Notes: generated by a model not told the origin, from the letters alone. Shown: positions 1 through 10,003, counted from the first letter of the stretch. The stretch: DNA of 64,000 bases from Prochlorococcus marinus bv. HNLC2 (GCA_000218745.1 GL947595.1:1042299-1106298), one strand, 5' to 3'. Program-made: numbers and translations.

Positions 1-1
1 A

Positions 2-383
2 AAACAAAATTTTTCAAAAGTAATTGGCTGTGAGATTGATAGAGAAGTCTTTCTTCAAGCTAAAAATAATATTTCACTTATCAGGTTTTTCTCAATATAT
101 AGAAATCTATAATAAAGATTTTTCTAATTTTCAATTAGATAGTAAACCAGGAATAATTGTTTGCAATCCTCCTTACGGTAAAAAACTCGGTGAAGAAAAA
201 GATCTTGTTGAATTATATTTAAAAATTGGAACATATTTGAAAAATAATCTTTCAGGATGGGAATTTTGGTTGCTAAGCGGTAATCCATCATTAACAAAGT
301 ATTTAAAAATGAAAGCCAGTCTTAAAATCCCTGTCAGTAATGGAGGTATAGATTGTAGATGGATAAAGTATCTTATAAGATAA
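2..383 (+). pseudogene. RlmL-like RNA methylase, C-terminal part, frameshifted
   Basis: This is the C-terminal end of a SAM-dependent RNA guanine-N2 methyltransferase of the RlmL/UPF0020 type, cut off by the window start. The catalytic NPPYGKKL motif (N-P-P-Y) is visible at about 167-190. It is followed by a typical tail that ends at TAA 381-383. Upstream, the matching protein (VIGCEIDREVFLQAKNNISL) is read in another frame, from base 20. Dropping one A at position 80 joins it directly to SGFSQYIEI. A start at base 24 would discard the SAM-binding part, so I read one gene with a one-base insertion. The family role is methylation of 23S rRNA; the exact target here is inferred. Confidence 0.75.
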
Positions 384-384
384 A

Positions 385-771
385 TTATTTTTTTCCTAAA
401 ACAGCCTTTGTAGTTTTTCCTAAACCTTCTATTGTTTGAGGTAAATAAGGACCTTTAGCTAATTTGCCTCCTAGTTTTAAACTTAAGCCTGCAAGGAAAA
501 GATCAATAAATAGAATTATTAATAAATTATATTCTATTTTCCAATTATTAATTTTTTCTAAAAATAAATAACCTATTAAGTGAATGATAATAAGAACAAT
601 AAATAATAATATTGCTCCAATTGCTATAAATATACTTCCGCTTATTAATCTTCTTTTTTCTCTATCAACTTCTTGTAAGGCAATTCTTACATGCAGATCC
701 ATTACAGAGCTTGCTATTGCCGATAGTCTTGAGGCTGTATTTGTAAAACTTTTATTTTTTGATTTATCCAT
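385..771 (-). CDS. Phage-holin-like membrane protein (holin-X/DUF1469 type)
   Basis: A 128-residue protein with two hydrophobic helices, at about residues 43-67 and 80-98, joined by a short charged turn. A polar N-terminus and a basic tail flank them. The pattern fits the actinobacterial holin-X (YqjE-like) family. Despite the name, these are usually chromosomal membrane proteins of unknown role and not lysis proteins. It lies one base downstream of the DUF883-like gene, so the two are probably co-transcribed. This pairing matches the yqjD-yqjE arrangement of other bacteria. Function is not established. Confidence 0.6.
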   Translation of the reverse strand: MDKSKNKSFTNTASRLSAIASSVMDLHVRIALQEVDREKRRLISGSIFIAIGAILLFIVLIIIHLIGYLFLEKINNWKIEYNLLIILFIDLFLAGLSLKLGGKLAKGPYLPQTIEGLGKTTKAVLGKK

Positions 772-1233
772 TTATTTTTTTCCTGCTCCAATAATAGAAC
801 CAATTAATAGACCTATTCCTGCTGCAATGGCTATTGATAAAATTGGTTTTTTTCTTATTGGCCCTTCAATTTTTGGTCTTAAAGTCTGGTTTAATTCATC
901 TAGTAATTCTTCTAATTGAGTTTCGATTGGTTCAAGATGATCTGCAATTTCCCAGTTATTAGATTGTATTGAATCAATAATTTCAAATAATTGATCTTTG
1001 ATTCCTTCGGATGATTTTCCTGTATGTTTCGAAATAACTTTTGCTAAGTCATCAATACTACCCTTTGTTTTTTCAATAGTTTGTTGTGCAATATTTGGCC
1101 AGCGTTCTTGAATAAGAGGTATAAGCTTATCTAGTTTTTCAAAAAACCACTTATCAGAAATTTCGTCATATTCATGAATGACGTTCTCACTCTCTACTTC
1201 TTGATTGTCTTTTGGAGGATGAAAAGTTTCCAT
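772..1233 (-). CDS. DUF883/YqjD-like membrane-anchored protein
   Basis: A 153-residue acidic, helical protein with one C-terminal hydrophobic segment (about residues 130-150) rich in glycine and small residues (AAGIGLLIGSIIGAGKK). That segment resembles the glycine-zipper anchor of YqjD/ElaB-type proteins, which in E. coli tie ribosomes to the membrane in stationary phase. The central region (about 45-110) predicts amphipathic helices. It is followed at once by a holin-X-like gene, which supports the YqjD/YqjE comparison. The family call is by architecture only; a specific role in cyanobacteria is unknown. Confidence 0.5.
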   Translation of the reverse strand: METFHPPKDNQEVESENVIHEYDEISDKWFFEKLDKLIPLIQERWPNIAQQTIEKTKGSIDDLAKVISKHTGKSSEGIKDQLFEIIDSIQSNNWEIADHLEPIETQLEELLDELNQTLRPKIEGPIRKKPILSIAIAAGIGLLIGSIIGAGKK

Positions 1234-1416
1234 TAATCCACCTCTTTTTATTTTTACCTTAATCCCTTATTCAATAATATCAAACCCATATATCAAATTT
1301 AGTACATTAATCAATTTAAAACATATAAAAGTTTATTTACATTTTAATTTTCTGTTTTATTTGTGTAATAAGGTGTTGTTATATTAATTTTGTTTTATTT
1401 AATTAATCCTTTTATC

Positions 1417-1554
1417 ATGGATATTACACTTGCACCAGTTTTATTCGCTTCTAAGACTATTCCAACAAGCTTAGGGCTTATTTTTGCAGCCCTTGCAGGA
1501 GCAGGCAGTTTGCTTTTCATAGCTCTTAGATTTGTTCCAGATTCAGGAGAATAA
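1417..1554 (+). CDS. Small one-helix membrane protein, 45 aa
   Basis: A short ORF, ATG at 1417 and TAA at 1552-1554, encodes 45 residues. A central hydrophobic helix (about residues 19-40, GLIFAALAGAGSLLFIALRF) is followed by a short acidic tail (PDSGE). Size and shape resemble small photosystem or thylakoid subunits, but I cannot match it to a named Psb, Psa or Pet protein. It sits alone between a divergent gene pair and a small forward gene, with about 180 bases of A+T-rich upstream DNA that may hold its promoter. A coding gene is likely because the hydrophobic pattern is coherent and has clean ends. Confidence 0.6.
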   Translation: MDITLAPVLFASKTIPTSLGLIFAALAGAGSLLFIALRFVPDSGE

Positions 1555-1640
1555 TTAAATTTTCAGACACCAGCTATTCGTTATTTCAAAAATAAAAATT
1601 GATAAAAATATAAATATTCTTTTCAAGTTTTTTCTTAAAG

Positions 1641-1934
1641 ATGAATAAATGGGTTCTTTTGCAACATAAAATTGATAAACCAGATTGCGATGACAATCAC
1701 TATGATTTTCTTGTTGAAAACGGTAAAGATTGCTTAACTTGGAAAATATTTGAAATTCCTCAAATTAACGGTCCTTCAATTGAAATTATAAAACAAGTAA
1801 ATCATAGATTAATTTGGCTATATCGTGAAAAATATACCTTATCAAATGAGAGAGGACAGGTTCAAAGAAAAGATTATGGTATTTACTATATAGTTGGAGG
1901 TTTTTTAGATGAAGACGACTTTTCTTTAGATTGA
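1641..1934 (+). CDS. Small conserved protein resembling LigD N-terminal (3'-phosphoesterase-like) domain
   Basis: A 97-residue soluble protein. The N-terminus reads WVLLQHKIDKPDCDDNHYDF, recalling the [VL]-x-x-H ... HYDF pattern of the LigD N-terminal phosphoesterase domain. Later HRLIWLYREK and the RGQVQR segment fit the same fold. It is shorter than a catalytic LigD domain (about 120-150 residues) and no ligase or polymerase lies nearby, so enzyme activity is uncertain. It may be a small stand-alone relative found in cyanobacteria. It lies about 85 bases after the 45-aa membrane protein and 150 before smc. Confidence 0.55.
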   Translation: MNKWVLLQHKIDKPDCDDNHYDFLVENGKDCLTWKIFEIPQINGPSIEIIKQVNHRLIWLYREKYTLSNERGQVQRKDYGIYYIVGGFLDEDDFSLD

Positions 1935-2083
1935 ATGGAAAAATTTTTAATGGAATATTCAAAAAAAAATTTAATTCGTGCCAATTAATTTCAGAGATAA
2001 ATTAAAAATTTACAATATTCTTAATATATCTATTGAGATTTCTCAGAAATTAGCTAATCTTACTTAGCTATTGAGACGTCCGA

Positions 2084-5000
2084 TTGGTATACATCAATCA
2101 GGTCGAGTTTGAAAATTTTAAATCTTTTGGAGGAAATATTTCTATTCCTCTTGAAGAAGGTTTTACTGTGGTTACAGGACCTAATGGTTCAGGTAAGAGT
2201 AATATTCTTGATGGAATACTTTTTTGTTTAGGCTTAGCTAACAGTAGAGGAATGAGGGCCGATAGATTGCCTGATTTAATAAATACTTCGAAAGTAAAAG
2301 AGGGTAAATCTTCAGAAACTTCAGTTTCAGTGAGATTCAATATTGAAGGTTGGTCTCAAAGAGAAGAAGCTGCAGATTTAGATATTGAAGAGGAGCATTT
2401 ATCTTTTACTAAAGAACAAAAAGAATGGGTTGTTTCAAGAAAATTAAGACTAATGCCAGGAGGTTCTTATGCCTCAACGTATACCTCTGATGGAAAGCCA
2501 TGTAATTTGCAACAGATTCAAAAACTTTTAAGGGATATAAGGGTAGACCCAGAAGGAAGTAACGTTGTAATGCAAGGTGATGTAACAAGAATTGTATCTA
2601 TGAGTAATAGGGAAAGAAGAACACTCATTGATGAACTAGCTGGAGTTGCATTATTTGATACTAGGATTGAACAAACTCACTCTAAACTTAATGATGTGTA
2701 TGAAAGGCAAGAAAGATGTGAAATTTTGCAAAACGAATTACAAGCAAATAAATTAAAACTTGAAAAAGAATGCGAAAAAGCAAAGATATATAAAAAATTA
2801 AAACAAAAATGTGGTGAGCTTTCAGAACTAAAAAAAGTTATTTTGTATCAAGATCAAGTTAAAAGAATTGAGGAGATTAGAAAAAAGGATTTAGATTTAG
2901 ATGAACAAAAGAAGCAATTAATCTTAAAACAAGAAAATTTATCAAAAGAAATTCAAATTTTGATGAATACACTACAAGTTATAGATTCTGAGTTAAAAGA
3001 AAAAGGCGAAGATAATTTAATTAAAGTTAATTCTGATATTGGAGGAATTAACACGAGCTTAAGAGAATTAGAAAGATTATCTTCCATAAATAAAAATGAA
3101 GGCCAAAAATTAAAAGATAGTAGAGATATGATTGCAATATCCAAAAAAAATTTAGAGATTGAAAAGAATCAATTAGATTCATTTGATGAGACTGCATTAT
3201 TTAACTTAGAAAAAGAAATAAAAAGCTTATCTGATACTCATAAATTATCTAGACAAAAACTTTCAAAAGCTGCTGACCAGTCAGGAGAATTGTCTAAGAA
3301 AAATCAACAAATCAATAGTGAAATTGAAAGCCTTCAAAATCTGATTGAACCATTGAATTCAAAAAAAAGAAATCTTGAAGAAGAGATGATTGAAAATAAT
3401 ATTCAAAGAGATGAAATTTCTTCTCAGATAGAATCACTATCAGAAGATAAAAAAACTATTTTTAATTTGGAAACTAATCATCAATTAATGATTAATGAAA
3501 AGAAAAAACACTTAACTACGATTCAATCAAAAATTAATGATTTACAAACTGATATTACATTATTGTCTAAAACAATTACTAGGGTCAGCGAAGAAAGATT
3601 AAAATTAGAAAAAGATTTGTCTAGATTTGAAAGTCGAAAAGAGGCATTGAATGAGACTAGAGGTTCATACTCATTAAGGATTCTTCTTGAATCTGGATTA
3701 GAAGGTATTCATGGTTATGTTGCTCAATTAGGAGAGGTGAATGAAAAGTATAGGTATGCACTGGAAATCGCTGCAGGAAATCGATTAGGCCAGATCGTTG
3801 TAGATAATGATTCTGTAGCAGCAAAAGCTATTGATATTCTTAAAAGGAAAAAAGCGGGAAGATTAACTTTTTTACCTCTCAATAGGATTAAAAATTATTC
3901 AAAAAATCAGTAATCACTCGTGTTTGGCAAAATGATCACATTGGTTATATAGATAAAGCTATAAATTTACTTAAATTTGATGAAGTTTATCATGATGTTT
4001 TTAAATATGTATTTGGAGAGACCCAGGTCTTTTCTGATTTAACTTCAGCAAAATCTATAAAGTTAAAAAATAGAATAGTAACTCTTCATGGTGAACTTCT
4101 TGAGAGTAGTGGTGCTATTACTGGTGGAAGTAAGCTAAATAGAGATTTAGCTTATAAATTTGGCTCTAATAATGAAATTGATGAAGTAAGTCCAATAAAG
4201 CAAAGGTTATTAACAATTAATGATTCGATTAATACCGCAAATAGCGAGTTATCAAAAAAAAATATTAAATTAGAAAATCTAATTAAAGACTATAGACAAT
4301 TTAATGATGAGTTAGTAGCAATAACCAAGGAAAAAGATCTTAACAAAGCTCTTTAAAGAATGTTGCAGAAAAGATCGTTTTAAATTCTAATAGATTAGGG
4401 AAACTTAATGATCAAAATAATTTATTAAAAATAAATTTAAAGAAAATTATAAATATATTTTTGCCTCAACAAAAAAAATTGGATAATTTAAAAAGTTCTC
4501 TTAAAGAAAATTATAAACAAAATCCAAATGAATCAATTTCAAATATAAATAAAGATTTTGAAGGAGTTGATATTGAACTTGAAAAACTTATGAAACATAG
4601 GAATAACATATTAGAGCAAAGAAATCAGACAGAGCTAAATAAAGAAAGAATTTTAAATGAGCAAAAACTTATATCTGTTAAAGAAAAGAATCTTGATGAA
4701 TCTATAAAAAAATTGGCTAAATCACATTCTGAATGGATCCTTAAAAGAAATGATTTACAAAAAGACCTAGCAAGTCTTGAGAAAAAGAAAAAAATTCTTG
4801 AAAAAGACTTAGGTGTTTTACGTAGGAAAAGAGATGAATTAAATTCAAAGATTTCAAATAAAAGACAAGAATGTAATGAAGTAGAACTCAAAATAGATTA
4901 TTTAAATCGCGATAAACATGCACTTTCTGAAGAAAAAAGAATAGAGAGTATTAAGCTAGATGAATATCATAAGGAACTACCAAATCCTCTTCCTGATTTT

Positions 5001-5666
5001 GGTGAATATGCGAATAAAGATATCAATTACTTTCACTCTGAAATTTCATCTTTAAATTCAAAATTAGAAAGTTTAGAACCTGTTAATATGCTTGCGCTAG
5101 ATGAGTTAGAAGAGTTAGAAGAGCGATTAAATGCTTTAGTTGAAAGACTCACTATTTTATCCAATGAGCGATCAGAATTGCTTTTAAGAATTGAGACTGT
5201 TTCAACAATGCGCCAGGAAGCATTTATGGAGGCGTTTTCAGAAGTAGATAAACATTTTAGAGAAATTTTTGCATTACTATCTGATGGTGATGGATTTCTT
5301 CAGTTGGAGAATAACAAGATGCCTCTAGAGGGGGGGTTGACTTTAGTTGCTCATCCTAAAGGTAAAAATGTCAGGAGATTAGCTTCAATGTCAGGAGGAG
5401 AAAAGTCTTTGACAGCATTAAGTTTTTTATTTGCTCTCCAAAAATATAAACCATCGCCTTTCTATGCTTTAGATGAAGTTGATAGTTTCTTAGATGGCAT
5501 AAATGTAGAAAGATTATCAAAATTAATATCATCTCAGTCATCAAATGCACAGTTTATAGTTGTAAGTCACCGCAGACCTATGATTAGCGCATCCATGAGA
5601 ACTATTGGAGTTGCACAAGCAAGAGGTGCTCATACACAGGTGATAGGTCTTCCAAATGCTGCATAA
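2084..5666 (+). pseudogene. smc: Chromosome segregation ATPase SMC, broken by two one-base deletions
   Basis: SMC ATPase that compacts and organises the nucleoid. The TTG start at 2084 gives the usual N-terminal head with Walker A GPNGSGKS at residues 32-39, then a long coiled coil. The hinge spans roughly 3690-4140 and includes GLEGIHGYVAQLGEV and SSGAITGGSK. A return coil and a C-terminal head follow, with signature [14 protein letters not shown] and Walker [11 protein letters not shown]. The frame breaks twice. Adding one A in the A-run 3901-3906 joins KNYSK to the frame ending at 4354-4356. Adding one base near 4346 joins LNK to the last frame (SLKNVAEKI). With both corrections the protein is 1194 residues, normal for SMC. 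All parts look undamaged otherwise, so sequence error is the simpler explanation. Confidence 0.9.
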
Positions 5667-5711
5667 CAACACAAACCTCAAATTTTACTCCAGAATGTGT
5701 AATATTATTTT

Positions 5712-6716
5712 ATGAGTTTGTCTAATTCTTCATCAAAAAATGATCCATTAAAGTCAATCCCCAGTGATCGACTATGGTTAAGATCTGAATTAATGGGTAC
5801 ACAAGTAATTACTACTGATACAGGTAGGAGACTTGGGGTTGTGGGAGAAGTAGTTGTGGATATAGATAGAAGAGAAGTCATAGCCTTAGGTTTAAGAGAT
5901 AATCCTCTTACTAGGTTTCTCCCAGGCCTCCCAAGATGGATGCCTCTGGAAAGTATAAAACAAGTTGGAGATGTAATTTTAGTTGATTCTTTAGATTCAT
6001 TAAGTGATAATTTTTCTCCTGATAGATATGGGAAGGTAATAAACTGTCAAGTTATAACTGAGTCAGGACAGCTGCTGGGTAGAGTACTTGGTTTTTCTTT
6101 CGATATTGAAACAGGAGAATTAATTTCTTTGGTTACTGGAGCCATAGGTGTCCCTTTGCTTGGAGAAGGCGTTTTAAGTACTTGGGAGATCCCTGTAGAT
6201 GAAATTGTTAGCAGTGGCACAGATAGAATAATTGTATATGAAGGTGCCGAAGAGAAATTAAATCAATTAAGTAGCGGTTTGCTAGAAAAATTGGGAGTAG
6301 GCGGATCATCTTGGGATAATCGAGAATATACAAAATTCTCTTCCAATTTAGTTCCCGTAGAAAATCAGTTGCTTTCTGGAGTAGATACTAATCAAGAAAC
6401 TCTGCTTTTAGAGGAATCACGAGAAGAAGAATTTATTGATGAGAATGAAATCGATGATGAGCTTGAATATGTTGCATTAGATGATTCTCAAGATAACTCA
6501 ACAGTTAAAAAGCAACTTTATTTAGATAATGATTATTCTCAAGAAAATAATTTTGATAATGATTCTATTCAGCCTCAAAGAATTACAAAAAAATCATCAA
6601 ATAAACGTCCTGTTGAGACATCAAATGAAACTCTTGATATTGAACCTATAGATCAACAAGATCTCCTGATTGATCAAAAGGTCTCTAATCCTGTTGATAT
6701 TGATGATCCTTGGTGA
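5712..6716 (+). CDS. PRC-barrel domain protein
   Basis: A 334-residue soluble protein with two PRC-barrel domains. The first, about residues 27-80, includes VITTDTGRRLGVVGEVVVDI; the second, about 110-178, includes ESGQLLGRVLGFSFDIETGE. The last 110 residues are acidic, low in complexity and probably disordered. PRC barrels occur in RimM-like and photosynthetic reaction-centre H proteins and usually mediate protein contacts; no enzyme motif is seen. The gene follows smc by 45 bases on the same strand, an order I believe is kept in related picocyanobacteria, so co-transcription is possible. The cellular role is not known. Confidence 0.8.
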   Translation: MSLSNSSSKNDPLKSIPSDRLWLRSELMGTQVITTDTGRRLGVVGEVVVDIDRREVIALGLRDNPLTRFLPGLPRWMPLESIKQVGDVILVDSLDSLSDNFSPDRYGKVINCQVITESGQLLGRVLGFSFDIETGELISLVTGAIGVPLLGEGVLSTWEIPVDEIVSSGTDRIIVYEGAEEKLNQLSSGLLEKLGVGGSSWDNREYTKFSSNLVPVENQLLSGVDTNQETLLLEESREEEFIDENEIDDELEYVALDDSQDNSTVKKQLYLDNDYSQENNFDNDSIQPQRITKKSSNKRPVETSNETLDIEPIDQQDLLIDQKVSNPVDIDDPW

Positions 6717-6721
6717 TTAAT

Positions 6722-7984
6722 TTAATTACTTATTGAATCGATTATTAATCTCGTTAATTTTTGAACAGCTCCTAAACTTCCGCGCTCTTTCTTTAAATTT
6801 CGTCTTTGATCTTGTAAAAGATTTGAATTACTAAGTAAGTATATTGCTTCATCAGCAATTTCTTTTGGTTGTATTTCTCCAATTCTTTCTGGAACTATAA
6901 GTCTTTTGGCTTTGATATTTGGCCATGCAAAAAATTGTTTATTATTTAGATACCAATTTTTTACGCACGTTGAAATAATTTTATTAATTATTGGTATTTT
7001 TCCAATAATTCCAAATATGCCATCCCATGAATTCATTAGATTTAAATGTTGTGTTGGAAGGACTACAATCATAGGAAGGTTGATCGCAGCTAATTCTGCG
7101 GTATTCGCTCCCACTGTTGTTATTGCTAGCTCGCATTGTCTTAATATTTGATTCGAAGGACTACTTGAAATTAAATAAATTTTTGTATTATTTTCGGTCT
7201 GTAGTTCATAATGAAAGATAGATTCTTCTAATTTTTTAATATATTTAATTTTCGAAGAATAATTTCTTGCTAATGGATTTTTATTGCTCTGATAATATAA
7301 AAAATCTTTTATATTTGTCGTTGGAGCAATAGGAATCATCAATTTAATATCACTGCTACTTGATGAAATATGATCAGCCATTTCTAGGAAAAATGGTATA
7401 CCAATAGATAATTTAGTTTTTTTTGAGCCAGGTAAAATTGCTATCCATCTTTCATTTTTCATTTCAAAAGTATATTTACCTTCATGGTTTATATCGGCCA
7501 TTAAATCGCCCACTATTCTGCATTTTTTTTGATATTTGAACGGTAATCTTTGTTTTACTTTTTCATTCATTGCCGCAATAGATGAATTCCATCTAGGCCA
7601 TCTCGCTTCCCACTCTGCATATGTAATACATTTATATCCAAGCCTTTTCGCTAGTAAAACGCTCCATAATTGATCGCCTCCAAGAAATACTACTATTCCA
7701 CTATCTGGCCATTTTATGAAGGAAGAAGGGTTAATTAATAATTGCCAAAACTTTTTTGCAGGAGTAACAAGATCTAAGTCTGGCCATTTTTTAGCTATTT
7801 CATATTCATTGCCATTTGCATTTGGACAAGGAACAAGAATTAATCTCAGGTGAAAATCAATGTGTCTTTTGGATTTTAAAGTTAGTATTTCTTTTTTTAA
7901 ATTATTTATAACTGGCTTTACCCAAGTAGTTAATTCTCCAGGTCCATTTGAGATAATAACCACTGCAACTGATTTTTTTTTCAT
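6722..7984 (-). CDS. LpxB-like glycosyltransferase (family GT19-related)
   Basis: A 420-residue protein starting MKKKSVAVVIISNGPGELTTW. It resembles the lipid-A-disaccharide synthase fold: an N-terminal Rossmann half with SNGPGE, and a C-terminal half containing LPGSKKTKLSIGIPFFLEM and TTVGANTAELAAINLPMIV, typical of GT-B nucleotide-sugar sites. I chose the ATG at 7984; a longer frame upstream would run into the tRNA. A second relative lies at 58354-59559. No other lpx gene is in this window and the acceptor is unknown, so the product may be a glycolipid or envelope sugar. It converges on the PRC-barrel gene with only five bases between. Confidence 0.72.
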   Translation of the reverse strand: MKKKSVAVVIISNGPGELTTWVKPVINNLKKEILTLKSKRHIDFHLRLILVPCPNANGNEYEIAKKWPDLDLVTPAKKFWQLLINPSSFIKWPDSGIVVFLGGDQLWSVLLAKRLGYKCITYAEWEARWPRWNSSIAAMNEKVKQRLPFKYQKKCRIVGDLMADINHEGKYTFEMKNERWIAILPGSKKTKLSIGIPFFLEMADHISSSSSDIKLMIPIAPTTNIKDFLYYQSNKNPLARNYSSKIKYIKKLEESIFHYELQTENNTKIYLISSSPSNQILRQCELAITTVGANTAELAAINLPMIVVLPTQHLNLMNSWDGIFGIIGKIPIINKIISTCVKNWYLNNKQFFAWPNIKAKRLIVPERIGEIQPKEIADEAIYLLSNSNLLQDQRRNLKKERGSLGAVQKLTRLIIDSISN

Positions 7985-8011
7985 TGCAGTCAACCAAAGT
8001 AATTTATGAAG

Positions 8012-8093
8012 TGCGGACGGCGAGACTTGAACTCGCAAGGCCTAAGCCACACGCTCCTTAGACGTGCGCGTCTACCAATTCCGCCACATCCGC
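8012..8093 (-). tRNA. tRNA-Leu, anticodon AAG
   Basis: On the minus strand the 82 bases fold as a class II tRNA. The acceptor is GCGGATG/CGTCCGC (one T-G pair), the D-stem GCG/CGC, and the anticodon stem CACGT/GCGTG with loop CTAAGGA. There is a long variable arm, and the T-stem GCGAG/CTCGC encloses TTCAAGT. The loop places AAG in the anticodon, matching Leu CUN codons. The discriminator base is A, as leucine tRNAs require. CCA is not encoded. An A at position 34 is unusual for a bacterial leucine tRNA and would normally be edited to inosine. It lies between an LpxB-like gene and the accC upstream region. Confidence 0.9.
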
Positions 8094-8328
8094 CTGCAAG
8101 GCTTTATTAATTGTTTTCAAAAGCCATATATATTCTACAGGAAATGATGCATTGTAAATAATTGACTTTTAATAAATAATTTTTGTAATTCTTTTCTATT
8201 GCATTAAGGATGATAATTAACCATATAAACGTTTTAGGTTGTATTCTTATTCAAGAACCAATCAAATTAAATTTAAATTTCATGTGTCATTTTTATAAAT
8301 TTTTTATTTTAAATTAATTTCTTTAATA

Positions 8329-9678
8329 ATGGTCCAAAAAGTTTTAATCGCTAATCGTGGAGAAATCGCTTTACGAATTATCAGAAGTTGTAGAGAACTT
8401 GGTATTGCTACTGTAGCTGTGTACAGCACAGTAGATAAAAATGCTTTACATGTGCAATTAGCTGATGAAGCAGTTTGCGTAGGAGATTCATTGAGTAATA
8501 AGAGTTATTTAAATATTCCAAATATTCTTGCTGCAGCCACTTCAAGAGGGGTTGATGCAATTCATCCTGGTTATGGTTTTCTTGCAGAAAATGATAAATT
8601 TGCTGAAATGTGTAATGATCATGGAATTATTTTTATAGGCCCATCGCCAAATTCGATTAGGTTAATGGGAGATAAATCAACGGCAAAGGAGACAATGGAT
8701 GGTGTCGGGGTGCCCACTGTGCCAGGGAGCAAAGGTTTACTGGTGAGTATTGATAAGGCATTTAAATTGGCAGATCAAATGGGGTATCCTGTAATTATTA
8801 AAGCTACTGCGGGTGGTGGTGGAAGGGGTATGAGACTTGTTGAGAAAGCTGATACCTTAGAAAAAATGTTTAAAGCTGCTCAAGGTGAAGCAGAAGCTGC
8901 TTTTGGTAATGATGGACTTTATATGGAAAAATTTATTAAAAAACCTCGTCATGTAGAGGTTCAAATCTTAGCTGATAAGTCTGGTAATGTAATTCATCTA
9001 GGAGAAAGAGACTGTTCTGTTCAAAGAAGACATCAGAAATTGCTTGAGGAATCACCCAGTCCAGCTATTAATAAAGAATTAAGGGAGAAGATGGGTAATG
9101 CTGCTATAGCTGCTGCCAAAAGTATTAATTATGAAGGTGCTGGAACGGTTGAGTTTTTAGTAGATGAAAATGAAAAATTTTACTTTATGGAGATGAATAC
9201 TAGGATTCAAGTTGAACATCCAGTCACAGAAATGGTAACTGGTGTTGATCTTATAGCTGAGCAAATTAAAATTGCTGCTGGTCAAAATTTGGAATTTAAT
9301 CAAGAACAGATTCAATTAAATGGACACGCTATCGAATGTCGAATTAATGCTGAAGATCCAACTCATAATTTCAGGCCATCTCCTGGAAGAATAACAGGAT
9401 GGTTGCCTCCCGGAGGGCCAGGAGTAAGAGTAGATAGTCATGTTTATACTGGCTATGAAATACCTCCTTTTTATGATTCTTTAATCGGTAAGCTTATAGT
9501 GTGGGGCAAAGATAGAAATACAGCAATAAAAAGAATGAACAGAGCTTTAAATGAATGTGCTGTGACTGGAATACCTACTACAATAAATTTTCATTTAAAT
9601 TTGCTTGAAAAACAAAAATTTAAAGAAGGAAAAATTCATACTAAGTATGTAGAAGAAGAATTGCTTCCTAATTTCTAG
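8329..9678 (+). CDS. accC: Acetyl-CoA carboxylase biotin carboxylase subunit AccC
   Basis: A 449-residue ATP-grasp enzyme that carboxylates biotin on BCCP, the first step of fatty acid synthesis. The N-terminal domain has [20 protein letters not shown] and the family [10 protein letters not shown] motif. The glycine-rich ATP loop is [13 protein letters not shown] (about 165-177). The catalytic region includes [15 protein letters not shown] (about 288-302), and the C-terminal part includes ECRINAEDP. Full length matches the family. About 235 bases of non-coding DNA precede it after tRNA-Leu, the likely site of its promoter, though I see no convincing boxes. The partner genes accA, accB and accD are not in this window. 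Confidence 0.97.
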   Translation: MVQKVLIANRGEIALRIIRSCRELGIATVAVYSTVDKNALHVQLADEAVCVGDSLSNKSYLNIPNILAAATSRGVDAIHPGYGFLAENDKFAEMCNDHGIIFIGPSPNSIRLMGDKSTAKETMDGVGVPTVPGSKGLLVSIDKAFKLADQMGYPVIIKATAGGGGRGMRLVEKADTLEKMFKAAQGEAEAAFGNDGLYMEKFIKKPRHVEVQILADKSGNVIHLGERDCSVQRRHQKLLEESPSPAINKELREKMGNAAIAAAKSINYEGAGTVEFLVDENEKFYFMEMNTRIQVEHPVTEMVTGVDLIAEQIKIAAGQNLEFNQEQIQLNGHAIECRINAEDPTHNFRPSPGRITGWLPPGGPGVRVDSHVYTGYEIPPFYDSLIGKLIVWGKDRNTAIKRMNRALNECAVTGIPTTINFHLNLLEKQKFKEGKIHTKYVEEELLPNF

Positions 9679-9688
9679 ATATTGTTTA

Positions 9689-10003
9689 TTAATTTAAATT
9701 AGCTTTTAATATTAATTTAATAATACCTTGCTGCCCTACAAGTATTTCGCGCATAAGACTTATGATTCCAATCCATATAACTGGGGTTACATCAACTCCT
9801 CCAATTGGAGGTACGATTTTTTTTGTGAACTTCAGAATTGAACTTGTAGGTAAAAGAACAATTATCCATAATCCTTTGGAAGCATCAATCTTTGGATACC
9901 AAGACATAATTAGCCTTATGAGGAAAGCCAAAGTAAGCAAGGATAACGATAGTCCTAAAGTAATATCCAAAAAAGTTAAAAATTTTGTTTGCAATGAGAT
10001 CAC
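9689..10003 (-). CDS. YggT family membrane protein (Ycf19-like)
   Basis: A 104-residue protein with two hydrophobic helices (about residues 10-30 and 75-92) around the family signature LIRLIMSWYPKIDASKG. The later segment SILKFTKKIVPPIGGVDVTPVIW carries the conserved P-P-I-G-G-x-D motif. YggT/Ycf19 proteins act in thylakoid or membrane organisation and, in plants, nucleoid distribution; the exact role here is inferred. The gene converges on accC, with ten bases between stop codons. Confidence 0.85.
   Translation of the reverse strand: MISLQTKFLTFLDITLGLSLSLLTLAFLIRLIMSWYPKIDASKGLWIIVLLPTSSILKFTKKIVPPIGGVDVTPVIWIGIISLMREILVGQQGIIKLILKANLN

Noticed and set aside
385..771. Prophage lysis gene
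   Set aside because: The holin-X family is usually chromosomal; no other phage genes are nearby and the partner is a DUF883-like protein.
584..919. 111-aa plus-strand frame across the holin-like and DUF883-like genes
   Set aside because: It covers the junction of two better-supported minus-strand genes and has no family features; it is a shadow frame.
2084..5666. smc as two or three genuine separate genes
   Set aside because: The breaks fall inside the coiled coil and hinge, the frames join exactly with one-base changes, and no start signals precede the later pieces.
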